Assembly: GCA_903813345.2 (NCBI GenBank)
Contig: CAIIXF020000010.1
Location: 29,568,828-29,632,827 of the forward strand
From: Owenia fusiformis
Taxonomy: Eukaryota; Annelida; Polychaeta; Sabellida; Oweniidae
Direction: 5' to 3'
DNA length: 64,000 nt
The notes below the pieces were generated by a model, which saw nothing but the letters and a program-made list of their open reading frames with translations, had not been told where the DNA came from and searched no databases. Positions 23,850 through 36,500 of this stretch are shown here, piece by piece. The translations under genes were made by a program, and so were the position numbers. Within the stretch, counting starts at the first letter, position 1. Every line of letters starts with the position of its first letter.

Positions 23850-25512
23850 AGACTTGCCAACCTAGAATGAAAAAATTTCGGGAGATTTAAAAAAATTGCG
23901 GTACTTTTATGGGAGTTTTTTTCAAATCCGGTAGTTTTTGCGGGAGTTTTTTGAAAAAAAGCGGGAGTTTTTACGGGAGATTTTTGAAAAAAACGGTAGT
24001 TTTTACGGGAGATTTTGAAAAAACGGGAGTTTTTACGGGAGATTTTTAAAAAAAGGTATTTTTCGCGGTAAATTTTAAAAAACGTGAATTTTTTACGGAA
24101 GATTTAAGACAAAACTGGAGTTTTTGCGGCAGGTTCTGAAGAAACGAGAGTTTTTACGGTAGGTTTTGAAAAAACGGGAGTTTTTGCGGTAGATTCTTCA
24201 AAAAACGGGAGTTTCTACGGTAGATTTCTGAAAAAACGGGAGTTTTTACGGTAGATTTCTGAAAAACAAGAGTTTTTACGGTAGATTCTGAAAAAACGGG
24301 AGTTTTTACGGTAGATTTCTGAAGCAACGTGAGTTCTTACGGTAGGTTTCTGAAAAAAATGTTTTTTTACGGTAGATTTTGAAAAAAACGTGAGTTTTAA
24401 CGGTAGATTTCTGGACGGGAGTTTATACGGTAAATTTTGAAAAAACGTGAGTTTTTACGGTAGATATTGAAAAAACGGGAGTTTTTAGGGTCAATTTCGA
24501 AGAAACATGAGTTTTTACGGTAGATTTTGAAAAAACTGGAGTTTTTACGGTAGATTTTTGATAAAACAGAAGTTTTTACGGTAGATTTTGAAAAAACAGG
24601 AGTTTTTAACGGTCGATTTCTGAAAAAAACGAGTTTTTAACTGGATTTTTCACAGATTTTTGAAAAAACTGGAGTTTTTACGGTAGATTTTTGATAAAAC
24701 AGAAGTTTTTACGGTAGATTTTGAAAAAACAGGAGTTTTTAACGGTCGATTTCTGAAAAAACGAGTTTTTAAGGTAAATGTTTGAAAAGCTGGAGTTAAC
24801 TGTAGATTTATGAAGCATGAGCATTAAATCCAGCGATTTAATTGGTTGAAATTATTATCATGCGCAGTTTATAAATTAATTAGAACTTATAATCTAAGAT
24901 AGATGTCACTTACGTTCATTATTTCACAGCAGTCCTTACCCATAATGCGCCTTATATTGCGGGAATATTTTGTTTAGCGCCATATAAAAACGAAATGTAT
25001 TCTCCCGACAGAAGTATGACAGAATATGAACTGGCCCCCGTTTGTTGACATTTGGTGTGCAAACTTATACCGAACAGATCGCAGAAAAGCAATTTGAATC
25101 ATGCGAATGAAGTACTTTTAAGTTATTTATGAAAGTATCGATAGTGAACCATGGGAGCCAATCCTTCTTGGAGTAAAAGAAGCGTGCCTGCAATAATCAA
25201 GGTCACAAATTTGTCAAATCCCTTTTAAATACGGTGGATTTCGACAGCAAAAACGGAGATTTTACGGGAGTTATTCCAAGAATACGGGAGATTCTACGGG
25301 AGTTATCCCAGAATACGGGAGATTTCAGCAAAAATACGGGAGATTTTACGGCCATAATTTTTAAAAAAATTACGGGAGATTTTAGTAGAAATACGGTACG
25401 GGAGTTTACGGGAGTTTTTACGGGAGAAAAAGGTACGGGAGTTTGGTATTTTTTACGGAAAAACAAAAAATTTACGGGAGATTCCCGTAAAAAACGGGAG
25501 GTTGGCAAGTCT
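23850..25512. mobile_element. DNA transposon filled with a CGGGAGTTTTTACGG minisatellite
   Basis: The ends form the inverted repeat AGACTTGCCAACCT and AGGTTGGCAAGTCT. Between them lie two arrays (about 23880-24800 and 25225-25505) of a roughly 33-bp unit of the form acGGGAGTTTTTACGGtagatttctgaa, with the right array largely in inverse sense to the left end. No transposase. The terminal sequence resembles hAT-type ends, but no clean 8-bp target duplication is visible. A similar design appears at 54638-56230. Confidence 0.7.
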
Positions 25513-25639
25513 GCGCATGTTTTTACACCTTAGTCGATAGGATTCCTGTTTTATATATTGTCTGCCATTTTAGCCATCATTCACTTTTCTCTTTTTGAGC
25601 AACACCATGTGAGCTCAGTACCCAAGGTACTATTTACTA

Positions 25640-26440
25640 ACACCCCAGTCACATTTGTCGTACGGCGGCCGTAAGTCGACCTCAGATCAATTAAATCAGT
25701 GCATTTCTGCGGCGAACGTATAGGAAAACTACGCTCGCCTTGCGGCCTCCGTACGGCGTATCCAGTTTTTTTACAGGCGGCAGGGTCGCCGTAGAAATTA
25801 TAACTCGGAGTTATAATATTTGTTCATTTCTGAGGTCTACGAAGCTTTAAAAGGGACATTTTTTCATTTCTATTTTTGAAAATCATAATTAACTTTTAAA
25901 AACTCACAAAATACTTATTGAAAATTTAAAAACTTTAATAAAAATAAAAATAGTTTTTTAAAATCATAATTAACTTATAAAAACTCACATAATACTTATT
26001 GAAAATTTAAAAACTTAAATAAAAATGTAAATAGTTTTTTAAAATCATAAATAACTTTTGAAAACTCGCAAAACACTTATTTAAAATTCAAAAACTTTAA
26101 TAAAAATTGAAGTAACTTTTGTAATTTGAAAATTTAATTTTTTAATTTCAAAATATATATAAAAAAATTAAATAAATTGATTTAAAAATCAATTTAAAGA
26201 TTTAAAAACACTTTTAGAAAATCCTTAAAACTTTAGACTCTATTTTAGGATTTCAAAAATCAAATATGTAAATGTAAAATGATTTATAGAAATTATAATA
26301 ATTTTTTAGAAATATTTTTGCAATTTTTTTTTGCAAAACTGATTTTGGAAATTCATAAGTCAGTTCAGATTTTTAGATAAGTCTGAAATTTTTTAAAAGT
26401 CTTCTGTAAAGGAAAACTTTATGTGGCGTGTCACGGTTGA
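25640..26440 (+). mobile_element. 5' fragment of the integrase-bearing transposon
   Basis: About 600 bp at 25836-26435 matches, in inverse orientation, the AT-rich stretch 42668-43252 just upstream of the integrase gene: CGAAGCTTTAAAAGGGAC at one edge and AAGTCTTCTGTAAAGGA plus GGCGTGTCA at the other. The similarity stops close to where the integrase ATG would be. Upstream lies a GC-rich subterminal block and CCCCAGTCACATTTG, a possible terminus. This is a truncated, coding-less copy. Confidence 0.65.
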
Positions 26441-26965
26441 AATTAACGGAAGTGAAGGAAGCGGGAATTGTCAAGCAGAAAAGTGAGTATATGTAGGCCT
26501 AGTTGTCTATACTAGTGGACTATCTTTTATATATTTTACCTTTGTAAGGCAATCTGTTTGTTCAAAATAACGTAGATGTTGCACTTTACAGATAAACCAT
26601 TCAAAAGCCAGACATGACGTGAACCACGTGTGCATCACCCCCCCTCAGACCGGCCTGGACAAAAATTCATTCAAAATCATGCAGTTTTTCAACAATTTAG
26701 AACTCAGTTCAAGTGATTTTTGGCCAAAGTTGATCACCCTGATTTTTTTTAATGGGATGGTTAGCTAGAGCAGGGGTTTCACTGACTGAATACTAGACAC
26801 AGGGCCAGGGCTCCTAGCCTGGGGTGTTCACTGTATATAAACCTTGACGGGGGGGATCCTCGGCTCATGTGGGGTCCCTTTTTTGACATTTGGTATGGCA
26901 ATGGACCTTACTCACTTCGAGAGCCATGTTAGATTTTGAAACTTATGGCTCTCAAACGGAGAAGT

Positions 26966-27448
26966 GAACAGCTGATCAATAGTGACCTTTGAAACTGAAT
27001 TAAGTCGATCCGCGGCTTACTTTTGGTCTCTAACTGTGTCTTACATCAGTATCATCAATCCGTGTAAGTATTGGAGCGCTGGAGTACTTCTTTTTCGATC
27101 AAGACTTGTAAATTGTTCATCGAGTTAAAGTTTTACAGACCTATTTCCAATATGGCGGTTTGCTAGGTGCGAGATACGCAACGAACGAAATGAATTTTGA
27201 GAATTAGTTAGGTTCGGACAACCTCCGGAGATTTACGAAAATGTCCGAGCAGAAACCGCCATATTGGAATTTGGCAGTAAAACGATTCACTCGACCTAAC
27301 AATTACAAGTCTTGATCGAAAAAGAAGTACTCCAGCGCTCCAATACTTACACGGATTGATGATACTGATGTAAGACACAGTTAGAGACCAAAAGTAAGCC
27401 GCGGATCGACTTAATTCAGTTTCAAAGGTCACGATCACTGAGCTGTCC
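26966..27448. mobile_element. Foldback element with ~190-bp arms
   Basis: The left arm 26966-27165 and right arm 27257-27448 are near-perfect inverted copies (for example TTGGAGCGCTGGAGTACTTC and its complement). It lies inside the older element 26800-28685. No open frame of note. Confidence 0.8.
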
Positions 27449-27669
27449 AAATGCTCCGTGGGAAAGCTATTATATCAAAATCCAAATAGCTTTCGCAGGA
27501 AGTAAAATGGACCCAATTTTTAGGATCTGGAATGAGAATGCCCCCTAAATTATGATTTGAGGTATGGCAATGGTCAGATTTTTCCACTCCTGGTATGAGA
27601 ATGGTCATGGAAAATACATTGCCTCTCACTTGTGTATGGCATTGGTCTAGTAGTTACACATATCCTTAA

Positions 27670-28410
27670 TTATCCCAACGAACGAAGTTCTGTAGGGATA
27701 TAGTGAAGCCCTCCGTCTGTCAGTCCGTCCGTCCGTCCGTCCGGAAGATAACTCAAATACCAGTTGACGGATTTTCTTCATATTTGGTGGAACGATGTAT
27801 ATTGGTGAATAGTTTTACCCAAAAAAAAATTTTCCATGATGGCCGCCGCTTTAAAAATGACTAGACTTTTTCGTAAAAATCATGAATTTTTCATTCGAAA
27901 CCAAAGTAATAAACATTTTTGTTTGAAATTTTGGTAGTATATTCACAACATCTATTTATTTCACATATATTCCTTGTTTTTCATGCTGACCCCCTGGGGC
28001 CGTGTATGGGGGGTCAGGAAAACAGAAATATTCGTTAATTTTGAGGTATTTCTGAAGTATAGCTTTATTATACTCAAATGAAAGGCAATTTAGAGTTGAT
28101 TGTATCTTTTTTCAGATTCAGACCTCGTGAAATTCAAAATGGCCGCCTAATGTTGGATTTCGCAATAATTTTGCGATCCCTTCAAAGTATGCCTATATTA
28201 TACTCAAATTGAAGGAATTTTAGAGTAGATCACAATTATGGTATTATTTTTCAGATTTGTACCTCAGAAAATTCAAAATGGCTGCCTTTCAGGAATTCGC
28301 AATCATAAAATCTAAATTTTTCAATTCTATGACTGATTGGAATTAATTTGGTAATTGATATATTGTTCGTTGGGATTTGCTACTTCGCGGAGTTGCAGTT
28401 TTCTAGTTTG
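27670..28410. mobile_element. Non-autonomous element with ATCCCAACGAACGAAG start, copy 1
   Basis: Starts TTATCCCAACGAACGAAG, passes through a (CCGT)n tract and several AAAATGGCGGC-like blocks, and ends at GTTCGTTGGGATTTGCTAC. The first and last bases are short inverted repeats. A second copy is at 37095-37770, and fragments of the start occur near 39510 and 40360. Family not recognised. Confidence 0.65.
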
Positions 28411-28865
28411 AGGTTGTTTTGGATCGTTTTCCTCAAAGATCTGCCTTCTTCTCGGGGCTTTAGACATTTTAAATGGCCTTAGTCTTACATCTGGACATGT
28501 GGTATGGCAATGGTCTTATATTTGGACATTTGGTGTGCTTTGGGGCATTATTTTTGTCAGTATGGGAACACATTGAAATTTAACAGATTGGTATGGGAAC
28601 ATATTGATCATATTTGAGGGTTCAGCCTAGGAACCCGCTGAATTTTGTATACAGTGAACCTCCCGGGCCTAGGGCACTCCCCCCAGTTTTCCGTGAGTTA
28701 AAATACTGAATTCTGCAAGTGAAATTAGTGAATTCTGCAAAGAAAAAAGCCAATTCTGCTGGAATTCTGCAGGGTTCCTCTGAGTTTTTTTTGTGAAAAA
28801 TAAGACATGGATAATAGGCTAAGAGTTAATGACCCGCTATCAAACATGTGAGAAATGAAAGTACC

Positions 28866-28874
28866 AGATCTTCG

Positions 28875-28913
<39 letters not shown>

Positions 28914-28920
28914 TCTTCGA
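28866..28920. repeat. Poly(A) run flanked by a 10-bp direct repeat
   Basis: AGATCTTCGA occurs immediately before and after an uninterrupted run of 37 adenines (28875-28911). A direct repeat on both sides of a pure A tract looks like a target-site duplication around a poly(A)-only retroinsertion. A copying or assembly artefact at a homopolymer is the alternative. Confidence 0.6.
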
Positions 28921-30419
28921 TCGTTTTCATTGCAAATTCAGTTTAAAATCAACACGTAATCGCGTGGCGTTATATGTGGCACGATCACAGGAATTGTAAA
29001 TCTTATCCAAATATGACATTGGGTCTGAAAAAAGAATGTCTGATTGAATATTTTCCAAAATATTTTGTCTTGCGTTGCCTTTGCCTATAGACACATTTCA
29101 CCATGCAGCATATCAGTGCACCAGTAGGTGTTACCCCAGGACCGGGTGAATATCATACTGGTGACCTATACACAACAAATGCGTTATTGTTGATTATTTC
29201 ATGCACTGCTGTCATGTAAAAATACTCTGTTCGGATTGGCTGGAATCTGACACACTTTGCCTAGCTATGTGTGAATTGATGATTAAGTGAGTTGAATGAA
29301 TTGATATAATTTACCGGTGATTAGGCAAAATTTACATTTGCCATGTAAAGTATAATTGACTGGCTATGATGACAATGTACCATATATTTTGAAATGACCA
29401 ATGACATTTATACTTTAATTTATGGTACTAATACATGCTTGGAAGGATGTACCATTCTCGGTAGTTTAGAAAATACATCACTAATAAAATGCATTTTGGG
29501 GTTCCTGAAGGGTAAATACAACATATACAATTTTAAATTACCAATTTTTATTCACATTTTCTAAAATACTAGTAAACATGCAGTATAAGCAGCATAGGCC
29601 TGGAAGCATGCATAAAAATAGAGTAGAATACACCATGACCATGCAGTAAAGCTTTGTTACGTAACCAATTATCACACTCAAGTAAGATTGAGTCTGATCG
29701 ACCCTTTGTTCAACTTTTGTGCATACTGTATACACATTAATTAAATTTTACACAGACCATCATTAGCTTTAATTCACAAACAAATACCGTGAATTAATAC
29801 AAACTCCCTCCATTTTGAATTCTATCTGGACCTGCAGCCATCTTGTTTTGGCAATACCATGGATGCCAATTACGACCAATTACATTTGAATTTCGAATGA
29901 TTTAGGGTTTTACTGATACCAGAAGTTAAATCAATCATTTAGATGATTGCCGGTAAAATTGTAAATGTGGCTAGAATCTAATAAAGCCGTTTATTTAATT
30001 TGGTAAATCCCAATCTGGAAGTTCAGGATTTTCCATGACACAAATAAGAAACTTTATCTCCAATGACATTTAAACTTTAAATTAGCTCGATTTGTGACAA
30101 CCACATCTGCTGACATTATTTTATTTTAAGATATTAAACCGTTTGAATTAAAACGTCCAGAATAAGTGATTAAATTTGCAAAGTTTTTCACGATTTCAAT
30201 CGGGGGCCCCCTCAGATTTCGAAACAGGGTTTTCTCGTCTATGGTCCTAAATAATGCAAAGAAATAGTGAGCATATTCGCATATATGTGGAAATGTGATT
30301 AGAAATAGGTAAATTGTGCATGCTGCAATTATCCTACGGGAGCCCCATCATGCATTTTATTGGTGATGTATTTTCTAAACTACCACTATTCTCAGATTAA
30401 TGAAATTTTTGTTTTACAG

Positions 30420-30539
30420 ACATGTTTTGCACTGGCTGTGGGAAACCAGCTGTGGGAAACTTTTGCTGTCACTGTGGTGTAAAATGCCAACCAACACCAA
30501 ATACCAGTCCAGGCACTAGTAGTGGTAGTGTGTCTTCAG
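30420..30539 (+). CDS. N-terminal zinc-ribbon exon
   Basis: The acceptor GTTTTACAG precedes AC-ATG at 30422, so the 5' UTR is probably spliced. The first 17 residues hold a CxxC...CCxxC pattern of a zinc ribbon, followed by a Thr/Ser/Gly-rich linker. The donor is TTCAG|GTATTT. Comparable zinc-ribbon plus HECT proteins are common in invertebrate gene sets described as G2/M phase-specific E3 ligase-like. Confidence 0.6.
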
Positions 30540-33500
30540 GTATTTATTATTTATTTGGATATACAGGTACACTGTACACTTTTAACAGTAGCACTTTTAT
30601 AATTTGTATAGAAGTATTTGTTTATAATCAATGTCAAATGAGTGTATTATTTTGCACCATTCACCAGTTTGGAGTAATTGGGGGTTTGGGTACTTTGAAC
30701 CATCTTTGCTCAAGTACTTTTTAAATGGCTGTGTACTCTGTGTAATTATTTACCATAATTAAACTAATGGAGTATTAGTTTCACATTATGCTGCACTGGA
30801 ATTACCCAGATGCAAGTAGGTAGTAATAACTAGTAACCAGTTTCACCACCAGGTGGCTAATTCGGCGTAAATAGCATGGCAGGTATAGCAGAAAGTGCCC
30901 TTAAACTTAAATATCCATCTGTTCTGGTCGAATAATTTTCATATAACCCTTATGTATCTGATAGTTATACAAATGAAAAAAATGTCAAGTAAAGCAAAAT
31001 ATTATCTGTCCACTATCTGTCCACTAAATGAAAAGACATCATTCACTTTTTGTGATTTTATAACATGGGCTCTATGGGGAATCTCCCCGACCTAGAAGTC
31101 ACATTTTCAAAGAAAATTAAATTTTGAAAGTTGATTAACTGTTTTTGTTACCACATGTAGATTTCAATATGGTATCACATCGACTGAATTTTGAATATTT
31201 AATGATGTAAATCAAGATTATTTCTACTTGCATGTAGGCTAATAGGTTACATGCTTCCGAAAGTGGACTAGTCATATTAACAAATACTGAATTACATGAC
31301 TATTACATATTTTGCACCAGTATGGAGTATTTAGGATTTTGAGTATGTACTTTAAATCTGTGTGTTTGAGATGTTTAAAATATATCACATTACACCTACT
31401 GATCAACATGTAAAGTGGTGTTACATATATGTAATATTACCTGTACCATCTATGTTGTCTCCTTGTAGTAGAACTGGGACAAGGTAAATTCCTTTGTCTG
31501 TGTTTTGAATTCTTCTATCTTTGTTTGGACTTTTGTAATGCTTTTTAACTTATCCTAACTAACTTATGACCTATATTTAAATGTGCACATTGACTGAATC
31601 TATATCATATCCTTTGAAAAGAACTAAATTCTATCTGAGTTATAATTTCATAAAATACCATAGCATCAATTCATAACTTTGATGTTCATTCTATAAAAAC
31701 TTGGGCTCAACTGCCAGCTATTTGGCTTCTGTAGCATAGTTAGCCCTTTTTAAAAACGTGTATCCTTGAAATAACATAGCAATCAAGCAATTCCGCCCTT
31801 GCAATAGATTTTCTTACTTATTTATATTACATGTTAAATTCAAGAAATGTGCTCCAGCTATCTATTTATCAACATGCTGCAACAGCTGCTCTGAAATTGG
31901 GTTACATGCTTCCAAAAGTGAACTGGTCATGTAAATTAATGTTAAATATTTGAATTATTTTGCACCAGTATGGAGTATTTAGGGTTCTGAGTATGTTTGA
32001 GATGTTTAAGAGATATAATCAGATCTAGTGTTACATATTGAAAGGGAAACTGATCATGTAAATTGATGTGAAATATTTTGCACCAGTTCGGAACTTGAGG
32101 GTTGTGAGTACTTCAATTCACCATCACTTAGATACTCTGTACATTGCCACACGCTCCAGATATGATAGATATCTGTTACCATCATAAGACTAATGATCAT
32201 TGGTAACACATTAAACTGCTCTGAAATTAGATTACATGCTTCCAAAAGTGAACTGATCATGTAAACAAATGTTAAAATATGTGATCTATTTTGCACCAGT
32301 ATGGAGTATTTAGGTTTCTGAGTGTTTACTTTAAATCATTTCATTTGAGATCTTTAAAATATATTACTGCTGTAATCAGGTAATAACTTGAACTGATTGT
32401 GCTATTACCAACATGTATATGTTTACAATATTACATCAATACTAGTTGATTTTCTAGCGAATATACCAATGGCTAATCTGATACAATCCTTCAACCCTAT
32501 GATTTAAAAATTGTTATGCATACCAAAGTGAACTGATCATGTATGTTTTAAATACAAGAAGTATTTTGCACCAGTTTGGAGTATTCAAGGTTGCGAGTAC
32601 TTTAAATTGCTTAAGAGGTCAGGTCAATGTTTCAGTGTGCGTCAAAAAACGTAATTAATTATGTAAGGGGGGAGGGTGTAAATCCCTGTTATGACACCAC
32701 CAAAAAGTGTTGACATATTGTTATGGTCTCCGTTTTTTTGTGATGGCGGTTGGTGGTTGGAGTCTGTAACAGATTCTTACAACTTCCAATAACTTAACAA
32801 ATACCGGAGTTTCTCGCGAATAGGCCCACGGGCGTTTATTTTGCACTGGGCGTTTATTTGAAAGAATTTTTAATAAACGCACATGGGCCTTTATTAAGAG
32901 GGAAAAAACATTTTTCCAAGGGGGGTGGGCGTTTATTTAGAGGGAAAATAGCTCTCCCAAGCCAGTGGGCGTTTATGTCGAGGGATATTATAGATCGCAA
33001 ATATGACACATGTCCTTCATACTCATGCACTAGTATCATGAACGCGGGCAAGAACGTTGACCAATATGTAACCTCTTGTCATATTTTTATTAATTATTTG
33101 TACTAGAATGACAGTAATCACCTATTACCTTACATATGTACTGTTCGCAATTTCATTCCTTTTCTCGAATAATTCGCCCACTGGGCGTTTATTTGAAATC
33201 ATTTTTAATAAACGCCCATGGGCCTTTATAAAGAGGGAAAAAAACTTTTTCATTCACCCCTCTTTCAAATAAACGCCCATGGGCCTATTCGCAAGAAACT
33301 CCGGTACTGTTTAGACTGACTTCAATTTTTTCTGAATCATCTACAAGTTCTCAGAAGTTCATATCTGATTTTAGATTTGACCTTCAATGACCTTCTCTAG
33401 GTCAAAAAAGGTCAAAAAGGTCTTTTTTCAACTTGCTTCAAATTGACTAAATTTTGTTTTCAAAATCAGCATTTGACTAAATTTTGTTTTCAAAATCATC

Positions 33501-36500
33501 TACAAGATCTCAGAAGCTCAAATCTGATTTAAGATTTTAGATCTGACCTTCATTGACCTTCTCAAGGGCAAAAAGGCCTTCCAACTTGTTTTAAATTTAC
33601 CAAATTTTTTTAGGTGGTCACATTTTGTCATGTTAATGCCTTGTGTATAACTTATGAAGCGTTTGATTACGTCATCATTTACATGAATTGCGCAGGTCTG
33701 TAAGTACATAGTGTGATATTCTTATAAATCGTTGTCTATGTAAGAATATCACACTTATGGACGTATAGAGCTGCACAATAAATGATGACATAATAAAACG
33801 CATCAAAAGTTATACGTTATTTGGGAATAATAAACATGCTATAAGTGAGTTGCAAAATCTCTTTAATAACATTCAATAATGCTTTATTTCAGGAAAAATG
33901 AAATAAATCCAGTGATTGTGTTGAAATCGTACCGTATCATGATTCTCAAGGGAGATGAAATGAACAATATGGATGACAATGGATTCGATAGAGGCAAAGA
34001 GACAGATGCTCTAATATGTGTGACTAGATTGACTGGAGATGATGGGAAAATCATTTTTGATGATTTTGATGAGCAAGTGCGAACATGGCCTCCTACACAC
34101 TTTAGGCAGAGAATAGAGGTGATGTACGATGGTGAAAATGCCAAAGATCTTGGTGGGCCACGTCGAGAACTTCTTACAGATTTAATAAGGTAATATTCTC
34201 TCAATAGATATAATGTATGTGTAACTTGGAGCAAGTGAAAATATTATGAAGGAATTAATATTGTAACCTTTGCAAGATTTTTCATAAGGGGTTGGATTTT
34301 CATTCTTAAAATCTCGTCTGAAAAGTCTTGTCTGTATGTTTCAAGCCAAACCATTTGACCTAAATTTTTTAGCTCAATTATTTATTGAAAGTCTAGTAAT
34401 GATTAGTTTTTGGTCATTCTGAGTAAATGTTAATATAGCCATTTTGGACTTTTCATTCCAAAAACTGTCTATTCTATTCAAGAGTGCAGTATTGTTTTCC
34501 TAGTGTCTTGTTTCTTTTTGCTACTGTATAATATTTTTTATGATATCTGATTTTCATTCAGTTTCAATGCAGATATAAAATTGGTCAAACAAAAAGCTGT
34601 ATGTATGAATGTTCCTCCAAGAAAATCTTGGATTAAGATGTATATGGGAGGTGAGACCAGTACAAGTTATGTTCCCAGACTATTTTGTTTGTTTTGGGTT
34701 TTCTGAAAAACAACAGTGGATTGAGCATACTGTAATATAGAATTAGATAATGTAATATTTAAAGGTTTTACTGAGACTTGATTTCAACAAAATAGAAAAT
34801 GGGCTGCCAAATTCCCCATCTATGTAGCAATCAAGTGAGTTAAATTCCCCATCCTGGTAACAATAATAGCTGGTCAAATATAGTTGAAATACATGAAATA
34901 CCCAGGAGGAATTCACATTTCAGAAGTTCCTACTCCCAGGAAACAGTATGATGGCAGTATCCCACCTCCTTGGATGCTACTGTGATAATTTTCTACCCTT
35001 TTGTGGGGTGTCTCATGCAAACATTTGAATGGTACATAATGCATTATTTAAACTTATTGAAGATTCACGAAGATAAATTATTGCAGGTACATCAAAGGCG
35101 ATGATTCACCATTCCTAAATGTGATCAACAATGAGTGCTGGATCAGTACTAGTGAAAGAGAACACATAGGATATTTTGCTGCTGGTGTTGCTGTTGGTGA
35201 GTAGCTGTCTAAACTAATATTAGGCCTATGGGCTCTTTAATTTTTGCTTCTAAAGTTAATTATCCCATCCAGTGCTTGCCTTAAGGACTAATCCGTTGTC
35301 AGACATTTTGGCTGGACATAATTTTTTTCACCAGGCATTTTCAAATTTCCAAAGACATTTTAAATGGAAAAACTTTTCTAAAAACGTTTTAGAGTATTGA
35401 CTTCCGCTTCAAAATAAGTTGAATAGTTTTCGTCATTTCGTCACTCTGATCTTTGATATGAAGTAGCCTTTGTACTTTCCATTAGATTCAAATGAAAGCT
35501 AAAAATATGTAGGGGTCATAAATGTTTTCTTTGAAGAAAATAAATGAAATATTTTTTTTAATTTAAGCTATGGCATTGCTTTTTGAGGGACCACCTGTCA
35601 ACTTCCTGGCAGAGGGGCAGATGGATAGACTCTTAAATAAGGAAAGCTTAGAACTAAATGGAGGAGAGCGAGAGTTTTCAAGAGGAATGAACATGTATGG
35701 TGTGCTTGAGGTAAATATATATTTAAACCCAACAAAGTTCAGAGAGAGTACCCATCAATCCATTTATTTGAGTACCCATCAATCCATCTATTTTTTCATC
35801 TACATGTATTTGTGTGTTTGTGCAATAATTCAGGAACTTGTTCTCAAAAATGTTAAAACGGCAGCATCTGTAGCTAGACTTTGATTACAATGTCAGATGG
35901 GTTTTCTGAGAATCGTAAGGATATATTACAATATGGTTGCATGCACTTGTAGCATAAGATAAAAACTTTTCTTACAAATCCAAATGTTATATTAATTTGC
36001 CACTTGCATTCATTGAAACCTCTAACTGTACTTCAATCATTTTGTTTTAGCTTGTAAGGAAGAAGCCCGTTATGCGGTATCTGCTTCGCCCAGGAACCCA
36101 GGCAGTCATGACAATGCGCAAGTTGAAGAGTCTCGTAAAACCTGTGTTTTCCGAAGCGGGAACCAACAGTAAAATAAAAGAAGAGAAAATATTTCGAATG
36201 TTCAACAAATACTTAATAGAAGTACAGCGTAAATAACAATTTTTGATAATTATCTTCTATTTTTCATTTTTATGTCAGCACCCAAAGTGATGACATATTG
36301 TTATGGTCTCCAACTTTTTTGTGGATGGTGTTCGGTGGTTGGTGTTCAGTGTTCGGCAGTTTGTGTCTATCACAAATAGCTGAATGGCAGGTGGTGACAT
36401 TTTGCATGTTAATGCCTTGTTGTACATGCAAGCGCAAGTAATGCTAATTAGAAGTATAAAACACTAAGTCTGACTTACATCTTCTGATTACAGTATATGG

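Larger units (their letters stand above)
26800..28685. mobile_element. Older transposon with two nested insertions
   Basis: Imperfect terminal inverted repeats of about 45 bp share the block TTCACTGTATA and start or end CAGGG/CCCCAG. The interior repeats a phrase like GTATGGCAATGGTC near 26890, 27560, 27625 and 28500. It is interrupted by the foldback element 26966-27448 and by the element 27670-28410. No coding capacity remains. It is classed as hAT-like on its CAG ends only. Confidence 0.5.

Noticed and set aside
23880-24800. Regularly spaced short repeats that could suggest a CRISPR array
   Set aside because: The units are imperfect, spacers are not unique, the setting is an animal genome, and the array sits inside a transposon.
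25203-25533. Roughly 100-codon frames on both strands with regular repeats such as NTGDF
   Set aside because: They are translations of the CGGGAG minisatellite inside a transposon and would appear in any in-frame repeat.
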